Shown here: piece after piece, positions 7,816 to 17,017 of the stretch
Layout of the letters: each line of letters starts with the position of its first letter
Numbering within the stretch: the stretch's first letter is position 1
Source of the DNA: Caldimicrobium sp964493015
Lineage (GTDB): Bacteria; Desulfobacterota; Thermodesulfobacteria; Thermodesulfobacteriales; Thermodesulfobacteriaceae
Assembly: GCA_964493015.1 (NCBI GenBank)
Contig: CAZBLU010000001.1
Coordinates: 34,646-98,645, forward strand
DNA length: 64,000 nt
Direction of reading: 5' to 3'
Notes under the pieces: model-generated
Databases searched by the model: none
What the model saw: the letters and a program-made list of their open reading frames with translations, nothing else
Told to the model about the DNA's origin: nothing
Program-made: the position numbers and the translations under genes

Positions 7816-8103
7816 ATGCCTATTTATGTAGTTTTAAGTAAGCTTACAGATTCGGGAAGAGAGACCATCAAAGAAAAACCTCATCGTATTTTTGAGGTCA
7901 ACAAGGAGCTTGAAGCTATGGGCATTAAAGTGCTTCAACAATATGCTGTTCTTGGGCCCTATGATTTTGTTAATATTATTGAGGCTCCTGACAATGAAAC
8001 GGTGATGAAGATGTCTATCGAGCTTGGCGCAAGAGGCTCTGTAGAATTAATGAGCCTTCCAGCGGTAAGAGTTGATGAATTCCTGAAAATTATTGGTAAA
8101 TAA
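7816..8103 (+). CDS. GYD-domain protein
   Basis: A 95-residue protein of the GYD family (named for a conserved Gly-Tyr-Asp; here GPYDFVNIIEAPD). These small ferredoxin-fold proteins resemble dimeric alpha/beta-barrel (ACT-like) domains, and their function is unknown. The start is set at ATG 7816 because AAGGAGGT at 7801-7808 lies 8 bases before it; an upstream in-frame GTG at 7807 falls inside that ribosome binding site and is unlikely to be used. The gene is single, with its own promoter and a strong terminator, so it may be well expressed. Confidence 0.88.
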   Translation: MPIYVVLSKLTDSGRETIKEKPHRIFEVNKELEAMGIKVLQQYAVLGPYDFVNIIEAPDNETVMKMSIELGARGSVELMSLPAVRVDEFLKIIGK

Positions 8104-8108
8104 CTTTA

Positions 8109-8131
8109 AAGAGGGGCGTTAGGCCCCTCTT
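8109..8131 (+). terminator. Terminator after the GYD gene
   Basis: AAGAGGGGC (8109-8117) pairs perfectly with GCCCCTCTT (8123-8131) around a five-base loop, immediately after the GYD stop codon. It may also serve the opposing broken helicase gene. Confidence 0.75.
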
Positions 8132-8135
8132 AGGT

Positions 8136-8489
8136 CTAATCTTTACAGATTTCTATGCGATCTTTTACCCTTTTTAAGATAGAGTGTAGATATTTGGCCT
8201 CACCGAAACTCATAATAGAATAAGCTCTTCCGCTTCTTCCTGCTCTTCCTGTTCTTCCTATCCTGTGAATATAAGAATCTGTATCTTTGGGCAACAGGTT
8301 ATCTGTCGCCACAAGGATGTTAAAGGCGCCCTCTCTAATGCCTCTCAAGACCGCTTCCCTCTTCCTTTGGCCTTGTTCCCCCTGCAAGGCCTCTACTTTA
8401 AAACCGAGCTCCTTCAATTCCTTAGAGAGCTCTTCTGCTTCCTTCTTGGTATGGGTAAAGACAAGATTGCAGAAAAAAAAAGACCCCTC
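8136..8489 (-). pseudogene. Remnant of a DEAD-box RNA helicase (C-terminal domain, internally deleted)
   Basis: The frame encodes a helicase C-terminal domain: FFFCNLVFTHTKKEAEELS (motif IV region), FKVEALQGEQGQRKREAVL, GAFNILVATD (start of motif V), then directly LLPKDTDSYIHRIGRTGRAG (motif VI). In intact proteins about 20 residues with the ARGLD-type motif V and the following strand stand between ATD and the LP; here they are missing. The entire RecA1 domain with Walker A and DEAD is also gone, the frame running straight into the end of the neighbouring CBS gene. The remnant cannot be an active helicase. The remaining reading frame is intact, which suggests recent loss. Confidence 0.85.
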
Positions 8490-8490
8490 T

Positions 8491-9237
8491 TTAGATAAGT
8501 GAAAGCTCCTCTAAGGCCTTAACCTCTTTATGCGGTAATTTGCTTATATCTTCCTTTATACAGTATATTACTCTAAATCTCTGATTGAGCTCCTTTAAGA
8601 CCAGCTCTAATTTTTCAGAAGATACTTCTTCAAATCTAATAAAGACTAAACGCTTTGTATCAGAAGGTTTCTCCTCTTGAACTGCACTTTCCATGGGAAG
8701 GGCCATCTCTTCCTTCCATGTTAGGAGGCTATATATGGAAACTTGAAAGCGTTTAAGTATATCAAAGAGATCGGACAACTCGTAGGAATGATTGATGAGT
8801 AGGCTGATTTGGTAGGGACTATAGTAGATCCCTGTAATATTCACAAAGAGCTTAAAGATATCTGTTTGGGTTATGATACCCACGACCTGGCCTTCCTCGT
8901 TAACCACAGGAAGCCCTGAAATTTTATTTTCAAGCATTAACACGGCGGCATATTCCACCGTGTCATCAGGCCTTACAGTTAAAGGATCTTTAGTCATAAT
9001 GTCTTTTAATTTTAGTTCTGATAAGAGGTAATACAGTTCATGGACCTCAAAGGTGGTAATCTTTGAAGGAGTTGCCTCTTTTATGTCTCTATCTGTTACA
9101 ATTCCGACAAGTTTTCCTTCCCTGGTTACGGGAATTCTTCTTATCTTATGTTCTTTTAAGACCTGAATGGCTTTCATGATAGAGACATTCTCATCTAAGG
9201 TTATTACATGTTCTGACATCCAGTCTTTAACGAGCAT
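8491..9237 (-). CDS. AcuB-like protein: paired CBS domains plus C-terminal ACT-like region
   Basis: A 248-residue cytoplasmic protein. Two CBS motifs (about 1-60, starting MLVKDWMSEHVITLDE, and 75-130, starting KLKDIMTKDPLTVRP) form a Bateman module that binds adenine nucleotides. Each ends in the usual GIVTDRD or GIITQTD. Residues about 140-240 resemble the ACT-like tail of AcuB (named after acetoin utilisation), which may sense a small ligand. The target is unknown. GAGGAGG lies just upstream of the ATG. It follows ccsB by 22 bases on the same strand, and the broken helicase lies directly downstream. Confidence 0.8.
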   Translation of the reverse strand: MLVKDWMSEHVITLDENVSIMKAIQVLKEHKIRRIPVTREGKLVGIVTDRDIKEATPSKITTFEVHELYYLLSELKLKDIMTKDPLTVRPDDTVEYAAVLMLENKISGLPVVNEEGQVVGIITQTDIFKLFVNITGIYYSPYQISLLINHSYELSDLFDILKRFQVSIYSLLTWKEEMALPMESAVQEEKPSDTKRLVFIRFEEVSSEKLELVLKELNQRFRVIYCIKEDISKLPHKEVKALEELSLI

Positions 9238-9259
9238 AGCCTCCTCCTCTTCAACTTAG

Positions 9260-10168
9260 TTAACTTAATCCACCGTAACTGTGCAATCCTGAAAGTAGGA
9301 AATTGACTCCAAAATAGGTGAACAAGACAGCTACGAAGCCTAACAAAGAGATCCAGGCTATTTTATTCCCCTGCCAGCCTCTAATAAGCCGTGCATGAAT
9401 AGCTCCAGCGTAGATAAGCCAGGTAATAAGGGACCAGGTCTCTTTTGGGTCCCAGCTCCAATAGTTCCCCCAGGCCTGATCCGCCCATATGGCACCAGTG
9501 ATAATACCAATACTTAACCAGAAAAACCCAAAAAGTATACTTTTATACATAAAATTATCTAAGACTGGTTTAGAGGGTAAATATCTCTGGACGCTTGGCT
9601 TATTAGCAAGTAGGTAAAAAAATCCCACCACAAAGGCTACTCCAAAGGAGGCATAACCAAGAAAACAGGTTATCACATGGGCTATGAGCCAGTTACTCTT
9701 TAAGGCGGGAATTAGGGGCTTTATAGAAGAGTCTGCCTTAAAATTGGCAAAGGCCATAACTAAGCTTGCCAATATAAAGACAAGGCTTCCAAAAATTTTT
9801 TTATCTAAGCGTAACTCCCAAAAGAGATAAAACCCCGCCAAGGCTAAGCCAAAAAAAACCAAAGATTCATAAAGATTGGAAAGGGGCACATAACCAAAGC
9901 CAGTCTGATAGGTTTGTATCCACCTCAAAAAAAATCCATATAGATTTGCTACAAATCCTCCCCAGCCAATAGCTGACCCAATTAAAGCCCCCCTCTCCCA
10001 ATTAAAAATCCAATGAATAAGATAAATAATTCCGGCGGTAAGATAGACAAAGGTAACAAGGGTAAAAACAAAAGCATTATCAGGAAGGAGCGTCTTCTCT
10101 TGAAAAGCAGTAAAAAGATAAAGGGCTAAAGCTATTACAACACCTAAAAGAAGGTTCTTATACTTCAT
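9260..10168 (-). CDS. ccsB: Cytochrome c biogenesis protein CcsB/ResC (CcsA family)
   Basis: A 302-residue polytopic membrane protein of the system II cytochrome c maturation pathway, which with ResB/Ccs1 moves haem outward and ligates it to CXXCH apocytochromes. The tryptophan-rich haem-handling motif is clear (WGNYWSWDPKETWS), followed by IYAGAIHARL. Six or more hydrophobic segments are visible, with His residues placed in the external loops. The ResB partner is not adjacent. It implies the cell makes c-type cytochromes, such as the CXXCH protein at 24.6 kb. The ATG is preceded by GGAGGG. Confidence 0.92.
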   Translation of the reverse strand: MKYKNLLLGVVIALALYLFTAFQEKTLLPDNAFVFTLVTFVYLTAGIIYLIHWIFNWERGALIGSAIGWGGFVANLYGFFLRWIQTYQTGFGYVPLSNLYESLVFFGLALAGFYLFWELRLDKKIFGSLVFILASLVMAFANFKADSSIKPLIPALKSNWLIAHVITCFLGYASFGVAFVVGFFYLLANKPSVQRYLPSKPVLDNFMYKSILFGFFWLSIGIITGAIWADQAWGNYWSWDPKETWSLITWLIYAGAIHARLIRGWQGNKIAWISLLGFVAVLFTYFGVNFLLSGLHSYGGLS

Positions 10169-10240
10169 ACCATCCCTCCAAACTTTATATTACTTTTATA
10201 AGTATATAACTCCTCCCCAAAAAGGCAATATGAAATTAAG

Positions 10241-13200
10241 TTAATTCTCAGTTAAACTTTCCTTTAAAATATGTTCCACAAAATCCTTTAGTCTATGACA
10301 AATCTCTTCCCATTCCTTTTCCCCCTTCTCCACAGCATCCATAAACTCTTCAAGTTCCCTGGTAAAATCTTCAGAGACATATTCTGAGAACCTTTGAGAA
10401 AGATGGTCATAAACCTTTTTACCAAGAGGGGTAGGGACCAGTCCCCCTGTCTTTATCTCATAGACATAATGGCGATGTAAAAGGGTTGAAACAATCTCTG
10501 CATAAGTAGAAGGTCTTCCTAAACGCCTCTTTTTCATTTCTTGGATCAGGCTTCCCTGATTGTAAAGATAAACCTTAGGTATTTTGTGTAATTCTTGTTT
10601 TTCAGGGACAAGGGCCTCTGACCAAATAAAGAAAGGAGGTAACTTCCAAAAGGCATTATAACCCTCTTTCAAGATCTCCAGATTGACTATTTCTTCCCAG
10701 CTATAAGAGGGGAGCTCAAGGTTAAGCCTTCCTTTTTGGATCCTTACAGGGGCACATTGACTGGCCATAAATCTCTTGAAAATAAGGTCATAAAGTCTCA
10801 CCGAATCCTTGGGATTTTTGAAGGAAACTAAGCCATGAGCTAATCTTAACTTTATTTCGTTACTATCCCAGGGGTGGGTAGGTCTTATAGCTTCATGGGC
10901 CCCCTCTTTTGACCACTCACGCGGATAGAAAAATTCCTCTCCCAAAGTCTTTTCTATATAAGGCCTGGCCACTTGGTATCTACCTACTTCAGAAACCCTT
11001 GTAGAATCTGTTCGATGATAGGTGATTAAACCAAGTTCAAATAGTTCCTGAAGCAAGCTCATAGTATAAGCAGTGGGAAATTTGAAGTAATAGTAGGCAT
11101 CTTCAAGCACAGAATCGGTAGTATAAGGGGGTGGAGGTATAAGTTCCTCTTCCCATTTTTCAACAAGGCTAATTTTTAGCTTAGGTAACTCCTCTAAGAC
11201 CTTTTTAGCTAAGGCTTCCTCTTCAAAATCATGACTAAAGAAATTATGGCCAAGATAAAAGGTCAGACGATATTTATAATTTTTAGCCTCTTCTGCTCTT
11301 TTGATCACCCACCCAAGGACAGGGGTTTGCACTCTTCCAGCTGATAAAGTTTTCTTCTTAAAGGCCTTCCAGAGTTCCCGAGAAAGAGAAAAACCCACCC
11401 ATCTATCAGCCACCCTTCTTGCAAGCTGGGCTTTTACGCGTGAGAGATTTATTTCACCTGGAGTTTCCAGGGCCTTTCTTAAGGCCCTGGGAGTTACCTC
11501 ATGAAACTCAAGGCGCTTAATCTCCCTATGAAAGGGTCTAAGATTGATATAAAGGTCATAGGCAATCTTTTCCCCTTCAGAGTCTGGATCTGAGGCAATA
11601 AAGATCTTACTGGCACAGTAGGCAAGGCTTCTTAAGGCTGAAATTATCTCCCCCTTATCGGAAATCTCTCCTTCCCCCTCATAGACCTCATCTACAAGCT
11701 CTTCCTTGGTATCCTTTACAAGCTTTATGGTATCAAAAAGCGGCCTATAATGTCCATTCTCCTTAAGGACCCCAAAAATTCCCTCCTTCCTTGAAAGGTT
11801 TAAAAGATGGCCCAAAGAAGCACATACGGAGAGAAGAGTATTTTCTAAGGGGATCTCATAGACCCAGAGGGATTTAATCCTCCTCCTTGAGGGTTTGCCA
11901 AAAAAACTGGCTATGGTCTTTGCCTTGTGAGGAGACTCTACAATCAGCAAATAGTTTTCAAAATCCTGAGTTACCTCAGAGAGGCCCTTTCTTTCCTCTT
12001 GAATCTCCTTATCAATTTCTTGAAGCTCCTCCCAAGAAACCTCTTTTATATCAGGTTCTTCTCCAAGATAGTAACGAAGCCTTTTTTTGAGACTCTGAAA
12101 GGCCTTGGGATTGTCCACAAGGACTAAAGAAAGCCCTGGTAAAAGGCCCCTTGCCGTGAGCCTTGAGACCCTTCCTGAGCCCTGAAGGTAGACTTGAGCA
12201 TTCCCAAGGACCACATAATAGTTCCCCTCCACAACCTCTAAAAAAACTTCATCAGAGGCATTCAATCTCTCCAGAAAATCTTTATCAAGAAGCTTACTTG
12301 TCAAGAAGGTTCTAATTTCCTCAACCCTCTTCAAAATACCTTCATACTGAGGCAGATTCTCCTCTCTAAGGGTGAGATATCTCTTGAGGTAATTAATATA
12401 AGAGAGGCTCTGGAGCCTCTCTTCCTCCTCAAAAAGGGGAAGGAGTGAAAGGAGGAGGTTATGTAAAAACTGAATAGAAAGGGGGAGCTCAAAGGACTCA
12501 CCGCTTTTAAAAAGGGGGAAACGATGCTTAGGGACCCCAAGAAAGACCACATACCGTAAGATTTCAGGAAGATCAAGACCTCTCAAGAGTGGGTTAGCAA
12601 GGTTGGCAAGCCCGATAGCTACCCCTACCTTTTTATCCTTAAGGGCCTCAAGTAGCTCCTCTTCATCTGCCTCAAGATAGGAAATAACCCTAAAGCCTTT
12701 TTCCCTAAGTCTTTTAGTAACCTCCTCAACACCCTCTCTACCAAAGGCTTCCTCTACAAAGAGGAGGCCACCCTCTCCTAAAATCTCCATAGCCTTAGCA
12801 GAAGCCTCAACTAAGTCCTCCAGGTCTGAGGACTCAACTCCAAGGGAGAGGTCTCTTACCTTTCTTAAGGTTGAGACAAAACGAGTAATTTCAAAGCCAA
12901 GGAGGTTCTGAAAAAGAATAGCTCGACTTGTTTTGGGTTTTAAAGTAGCTGAAGATACAATTAGCCTCTTTAGCTTTCTCTGATGGCGCTCTTTAATTTG
13001 GGTTAACCTTTCATAATCTTCTTCCTCTTTATCTCTTTTTAAGGCAAGTTCAATCTCTTTTTGGGTAAAACCAAGTAAGGAAAAGAGATGTTCCACATTT
13101 TTTCCACTTTTCAGAAAGGAATCTACATCATCCACAAAAATAAGAGAAAAATCCAGTTTCTTTAAGAGTTCAAAATTCCTATGGAAAAAGGCCTGGGTGC

Positions 13201-13747
13201 AAATAAAAAGATCAAAATCCCCATTTTCAAGGATCACCTTCTCTTTGGTAGAGCCTGTGTAGGTAAGTATTTTCTTCTCTTGTAAATCTTTCCTCTTGCA
13301 TTTTTCTTGAAAGGCAAACAGTCGTTCAGCTAAATGAGTGACGAGCATTTTAGTAGGTACAATGATTAAGGTTTTTTCTGAATTTAAGAGGGAAATAAGG
13401 AGCCCAAAGGTAGTTTTTCCCGTGCCAGTTGGGGCAACAATAGCAAAGGATTCGCCAAGAAAAAATCTTTTAGCCCAGCTAATCTGGAGGGAAGATGGCT
13501 TAACACCTAAAATTTCTTTAAATATCTCCTGAAACAGTCGAATTTTCTCCTCCACCTGAGCAAAGGGTTTTAACCCTTGGAGTTTATTTTCCTTGACCAA
13601 GGCTTCAATGATTTCGTTAAAATCAAGCTCTTTATCCTTGAGAAGTTTTTGAGGTAAGCACTTTTCACAGGGTAGCCCCTGAGCTAATCTTTCGTCAGAG
13701 ATAAGGCCTCCACAGTTAGGGCACCCTTTTGCTAAATAAAAAAGCAT
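10241..13747 (-). CDS. rgy: Reverse gyrase
   Basis: A complete 1168-residue reverse gyrase, the ATP-dependent enzyme that introduces positive supercoils and is the hallmark of hyperthermophiles. In order: an N-terminal Cys4 zinc finger (Cys9, Cys12, Cys27, Cys30); a helicase-like domain with Walker A APTGTGKT (105-112) and the Walker B variant FVDDVDSFLKSGKN; then a topoisomerase IA module beginning YLLIVESPHKAKTIASFF, with the acidic toprim triad in ASDPDSEGEKIAYD and the catalytic Tyr910 in LITYHRTDSTRVS. The second zinc finger usually seen between toprim segments is replaced by a stretch without cysteines. GGGAGGGG precedes the ATG. It is transcribed away from hslVU. Confidence 0.97.
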   Translation of the reverse strand: MLFYLAKGCPNCGGLISDERLAQGLPCEKCLPQKLLKDKELDFNEIIEALVKENKLQGLKPFAQVEEKIRLFQEIFKEILGVKPSSLQISWAKRFFLGESFAIVAPTGTGKTTFGLLISLLNSEKTLIIVPTKMLVTHLAERLFAFQEKCKRKDLQEKKILTYTGSTKEKVILENGDFDLFICTQAFFHRNFELLKKLDFSLIFVDDVDSFLKSGKNVEHLFSLLGFTQKEIELALKRDKEEEDYERLTQIKERHQRKLKRLIVSSATLKPKTSRAILFQNLLGFEITRFVSTLRKVRDLSLGVESSDLEDLVEASAKAMEILGEGGLLFVEEAFGREGVEEVTKRLREKGFRVISYLEADEEELLEALKDKKVGVAIGLANLANPLLRGLDLPEILRYVVFLGVPKHRFPLFKSGESFELPLSIQFLHNLLLSLLPLFEEEERLQSLSYINYLKRYLTLREENLPQYEGILKRVEEIRTFLTSKLLDKDFLERLNASDEVFLEVVEGNYYVVLGNAQVYLQGSGRVSRLTARGLLPGLSLVLVDNPKAFQSLKKRLRYYLGEEPDIKEVSWEELQEIDKEIQEERKGLSEVTQDFENYLLIVESPHKAKTIASFFGKPSRRRIKSLWVYEIPLENTLLSVCASLGHLLNLSRKEGIFGVLKENGHYRPLFDTIKLVKDTKEELVDEVYEGEGEISDKGEIISALRSLAYCASKIFIASDPDSEGEKIAYDLYINLRPFHREIKRLEFHEVTPRALRKALETPGEINLSRVKAQLARRVADRWVGFSLSRELWKAFKKKTLSAGRVQTPVLGWVIKRAEEAKNYKYRLTFYLGHNFFSHDFEEEALAKKVLEELPKLKISLVEKWEEELIPPPPYTTDSVLEDAYYYFKFPTAYTMSLLQELFELGLITYHRTDSTRVSEVGRYQVARPYIEKTLGEEFFYPREWSKEGAHEAIRPTHPWDSNEIKLRLAHGLVSFKNPKDSVRLYDLIFKRFMASQCAPVRIQKGRLNLELPSYSWEEIVNLEILKEGYNAFWKLPPFFIWSEALVPEKQELHKIPKVYLYNQGSLIQEMKKRRLGRPSTYAEIVSTLLHRHYVYEIKTGGLVPTPLGKKVYDHLSQRFSEYVSEDFTRELEEFMDAVEKGEKEWEEICHRLKDFVEHILKESLTEN

Positions 13748-13876
13748 TTCCCCTCCCTATGTGGAATAGCTATTAATCTTATAAGAAAAAATTCAAAATG
13801 CCAAGGGAGAGAAAAGGAAGAAGTTTAGACAGCAGAGGCTTCCCTTTTTACATTTATGTGTTATAAATAGCTCTAT

Positions 13877-14404
13877 ATGTTTAAGGGCACTACTATTGTT
13901 GCGGTAAAGAGGGAGGGGAAGGTAGCCTTAGCTGGTGATGGGCAAGTTACTTTTGGGAATACTGTTCTGAAACAGCGTGCCAAAAAGATTAGAAGGTTAT
14001 ACAAAGGGCAAGTCCTTGTTGGTTTTGCTGGAGCCACAGCTGATGCCCTCACCCTCTTTGACAAACTGGAAAAGAAACTTGAAGCCTATAGTGGTCAATT
14101 ACTTAGGGCAGCTGTTGAGCTTGCCAAGGACTGGAGAACAGATAAAATTCTTCGCCGTCTTGAGGCCTTTATCATTGCAGCAGATAAAGAACACCTTTTG
14201 CTCATTTCTGGGGCTGGAGATGTAGTGGAGCCTGATGAAGAGGTTGTGGCCATTGGCTCAGGTGGCCCCATGGCCCTTGCTTCAGCCAAGGCTTTGCTAC
14301 GTTATACGAATCTTTCGGCAAAAGAAATCGCTGAAATCTCTCTTAAGATTGCCAGTGAAATCTGTATCTACACCAACTCAGAAATCATTGTGGAGGAGCT
14401 CTAA
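13877..14404 (+). CDS. hslV: ATP-dependent protease proteolytic subunit HslV (ClpQ)
   Basis: HslV forms the double hexameric peptidase core of the HslUV (ClpYQ) protease. The 175 residues begin MFKGTTIVAVKREGKVALAG, so a four-residue leader must be removed to free the catalytic Thr5. The family blocks GDGQVTFG and KKIRRLY follow, and the C-terminus (EICIYTNSEIIVEEL) is typical. No clear ribosome binding site precedes the ATG, and I found no convincing promoter in the 129 bases to reverse gyrase. hslU follows without any gap, so the two subunits are made together. Confidence 0.97.
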   Translation: MFKGTTIVAVKREGKVALAGDGQVTFGNTVLKQRAKKIRRLYKGQVLVGFAGATADALTLFDKLEKKLEAYSGQLLRAAVELAKDWRTDKILRRLEAFIIAADKEHLLLISGAGDVVEPDEEVVAIGSGGPMALASAKALLRYTNLSAKEIAEISLKIASEICIYTNSEIIVEEL

Positions 14405-15736
14405 TTGAGGAAAAAAGAAAGAGAACTCACTCCCAAAGAGATTGTTGCTGAGCTTGACCGTTATATTGTAGGACAAGCCAGGGCCAAAAGGGCTGTAGCT
14501 ATTGCCCTAAGGAACCGTTGGAGGAGACGACAGCTAAAAGGCCCCCTTAAAGAAGAGATCTATCCCAAAAATATTCTTATGATAGGGCCAACTGGTGTTG
14601 GTAAAACAGAGATTGCTCGACGCTTAGCTAAACTGGCTAAGGCCCCTTTTATCAAGGTAGAGGCCACAAAATTCACCGAAGTTGGCTATGTGGGTAGAGA
14701 TGTGGAGGCTATGATTAGAGACCTCACCAATATGGCTGTCCAAATGGTAAGAGAAGAAGAGGAAAAAAAGGTGCTTGAAAGGGCAAAAGAGCTTGCTGAA
14801 GAAAGAATTGTTGAACTCTTGTTACCTCAGACCTCGCCCCGAGTTAGTTATGACCCACTTACAAAGGAGAAATTTCTCAAGATGTTAAGAGATGGAGCCC
14901 TTGATGAGCGCGAGATAGAAATTGAAGTTGAACCGAGAGACAGGGCCCCAGCTATCGAGATCTTTGCTGCCACAGGACTTGAAGAATTGGAGATGCAACT
15001 AAGAGATATGCTCTCCACCTTTATCCCCTTTCGCGTTAAAAAGAGAAGGGTTAAGATCAAAGAGGCGCTCCAGATTCTTACTAAGGAAGAAGCAGGTAAA
15101 TTGATAGATATGGACAAAGTCATAAGAGAGGCCATTACCCGCACTGAAACAAGTGGCATAGTATTTATTGATGAGATAGATAAAATTGCCAGTCGAGGGG
15201 AAACTTCTGGCCCAGATGTCTCTCGAGAAGGAGTTCAAAGAGACCTATTACCCATTGTGGAAGGAACGACAGTTAATACCCGCTATGGAATGGTCAGAAC
15301 AGACTATATCCTCTTCATTGCCAGTGGGGCCTTCCATATAGCTAAACCTTCAGATCTAATACCAGAACTACAAGGCAGGTTCCCCATTAGAGTAGAACTT
15401 GATCCTCTTACCAAGGAAGACTTCGTTAGAATCCTTACCGAACCAGAAAATGCCATTCTCAAACAATATCAAGCCTTGCTTGCTACAGAGAAAGTAGAAA
15501 TCGAATTTACACCCGAGGCTATAGAAGAAATTGCTCAAATTGCCTACGAAATCAATCAAAAAATGGAAAATATTGGTGCCCGAAGACTTTATACAGTGGT
15601 AGAAAAGGTCTTAGAAGACCTATCCTTTGAAGCCCCAGATATAGCACCTGCCAAAGTGGTAATTACACCTCAGTATGTGCGAGAAAAACTGGGAGAAATA
15701 ATCTCCCGTGAAGATCTTATGAAATTTATTCTTTAA
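14405..15736 (+). CDS. hslU: HslU (ClpY) ATPase subunit
   Basis: The AAA+ unfoldase of HslUV, 443 residues. Visible are the N-terminal LTPKEIVAELDRYIVGQ, Walker A GPTGVGKTEIARRL, the pore loop GYVGRD, Walker B FIDEIDKI, sensor region and the C-terminal tail EDLMKFIL that docks into HslV. The I domain between the Walker boxes (about 110-230) is slightly shorter than in E. coli, which is common outside proteobacteria. The start is TTG directly after the hslV stop; the family alignment begins here, and no ATG is available nearby. Confidence 0.97.
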   Translation: MRKKERELTPKEIVAELDRYIVGQARAKRAVAIALRNRWRRRQLKGPLKEEIYPKNILMIGPTGVGKTEIARRLAKLAKAPFIKVEATKFTEVGYVGRDVEAMIRDLTNMAVQMVREEEEKKVLERAKELAEERIVELLLPQTSPRVSYDPLTKEKFLKMLRDGALDEREIEIEVEPRDRAPAIEIFAATGLEELEMQLRDMLSTFIPFRVKKRRVKIKEALQILTKEEAGKLIDMDKVIREAITRTETSGIVFIDEIDKIASRGETSGPDVSREGVQRDLLPIVEGTTVNTRYGMVRTDYILFIASGAFHIAKPSDLIPELQGRFPIRVELDPLTKEDFVRILTEPENAILKQYQALLATEKVEIEFTPEAIEEIAQIAYEINQKMENIGARRLYTVVEKVLEDLSFEAPDIAPAKVVITPQYVREKLGEIISREDLMKFIL

Positions 15737-17017
15737 ATGAGTACTTCCAGAATCCTCTTTTTTACAGGCATCACAGGTAATATCCTTGAATGGTATGACT
15801 TTGTGATTTATGGATACTTTGCCAGTGAATTTGCCAAACTCTTTTTTCCCACTTCTGATCCAGCGGTCTCCTTAATCCTTAGTTTTTTAACCTTTGCCGT
15901 AGGTTTTTTCACCAGACCCCTTGGGGCCCTTTTCCTTGGCTATGTGGGAGATAAAAAGGGTAGAAAGCCTGCCCTCCTTCTATCTATCATTCTTATGGCC
16001 ATTCCCTCTTTTCTTATGATCTTCCTTCCTACCTATGAAACTATAGGTATCTTAGCCCCTATTATCCTTGCGCTCCTTAGGCTTCTTCAGGGCTTTTCTG
16101 CAGGGGGTGAATACACTACCTCAGTAGCCTTCCTCTTAGAACATAGCCCACCTAATAGACGAGCCCTCTGGAGCAGTGTAAACCTCTTTGGAGCTATTGC
16201 AGGCATTTTGCTTGGCTCCTTAGTTGCCACTTTTCTATATCACCTTTTGGACAAGGCAACTATCCAGAGCTATGGTTGGAGATTAGCCTATCTTCCAACC
16301 ATTTTCTTAGCCTTAATAGGATACCTAATTCGCAAACACACCTATGAAACCCCTGCCTTTCTCAGAGAAAAGCTCTCTCCCCTCAAAGGCTTTCCTTTAC
16401 TTCTGGCCATAAGAGAATTTCCCAGATCCTTCTTTTTGGCCCTACTCCTTTCCATGGTGCAGGGTGTTGCCTTTTATACGCTTTTCGTATATCTCCCTAC
16501 ATATTTTTCGCGCTATCTATCTCTCTCTTCTGATAAAGCCCTCCTCTCCAATACCTTAGCTATGGCTATGCTTAATCTCTTGATCTTACCCTGTGCCTAT
16601 TTGGCAGACCGTTACGGTAGAAGACCACTCTTTCTCTTTTCCCTCACTCTCTATACTTTCCTTTCCATTTTGCTCAATAAACTTATTCTCTCGGGAAGCT
16701 TTTCCTCAATCCTTATTGCCCATCTCATCTTTGCCACTATTTCTGGTTTCTTTATGAGTATCTTACCTGTCACTTTAGCAGAACTTTTTCCTGTTAAGGT
16801 GAGAGCCACTTCTTTTGCTGTTCTTTATAACCTTTCCCTTGCCCTTTTTGGCGGAACGGCCCCCATGCTTGCTACTTATTTTATTGAAAAAAAGGGCTTT
16901 CTCCTCTTTCCAGGGACCTATCTTGCCTTGTGTGCAGGCATTGCCCTTTTATCAGCCCTGAAGTTTCTACCTGAAACTCATCCCTTGAAATCCCAAGGCA
17001 CAGCCCAGAGGTCATAG
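15737..17017 (+). CDS. MFS transporter, metabolite:H+ symporter (MHS) family
   Basis: A 426-residue major facilitator with about 12 membrane helices. The N-terminal GNILEWYDFVIYGYFA, the loop GYVGDKKGRKPAL after helix 2, and LLQGFSAGGEYTTSVAFLLE are diagnostic of the MHS family (ProP, ShiA, KgtP, citrate and dicarboxylate carriers). The loop ADRYGRRPLF repeats the motif in the second half. Substrate cannot be read from sequence; a carboxylate or betaine is likely. The ATG follows the hslU stop with no gap, so it rides on the protease transcript, which is unusual. Its last 40 bases overlap the end of rimO on the other strand. Confidence 0.88.
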   Translation: MSTSRILFFTGITGNILEWYDFVIYGYFASEFAKLFFPTSDPAVSLILSFLTFAVGFFTRPLGALFLGYVGDKKGRKPALLLSIILMAIPSFLMIFLPTYETIGILAPIILALLRLLQGFSAGGEYTTSVAFLLEHSPPNRRALWSSVNLFGAIAGILLGSLVATFLYHLLDKATIQSYGWRLAYLPTIFLALIGYLIRKHTYETPAFLREKLSPLKGFPLLLAIREFPRSFFLALLLSMVQGVAFYTLFVYLPTYFSRYLSLSSDKALLSNTLAMAMLNLLILPCAYLADRYGRRPLFLFSLTLYTFLSILLNKLILSGSFSSILIAHLIFATISGFFMSILPVTLAELFPVKVRATSFAVLYNLSLALFGGTAPMLATYFIEKKGFLLFPGTYLALCAGIALLSALKFLPETHPLKSQGTAQRS

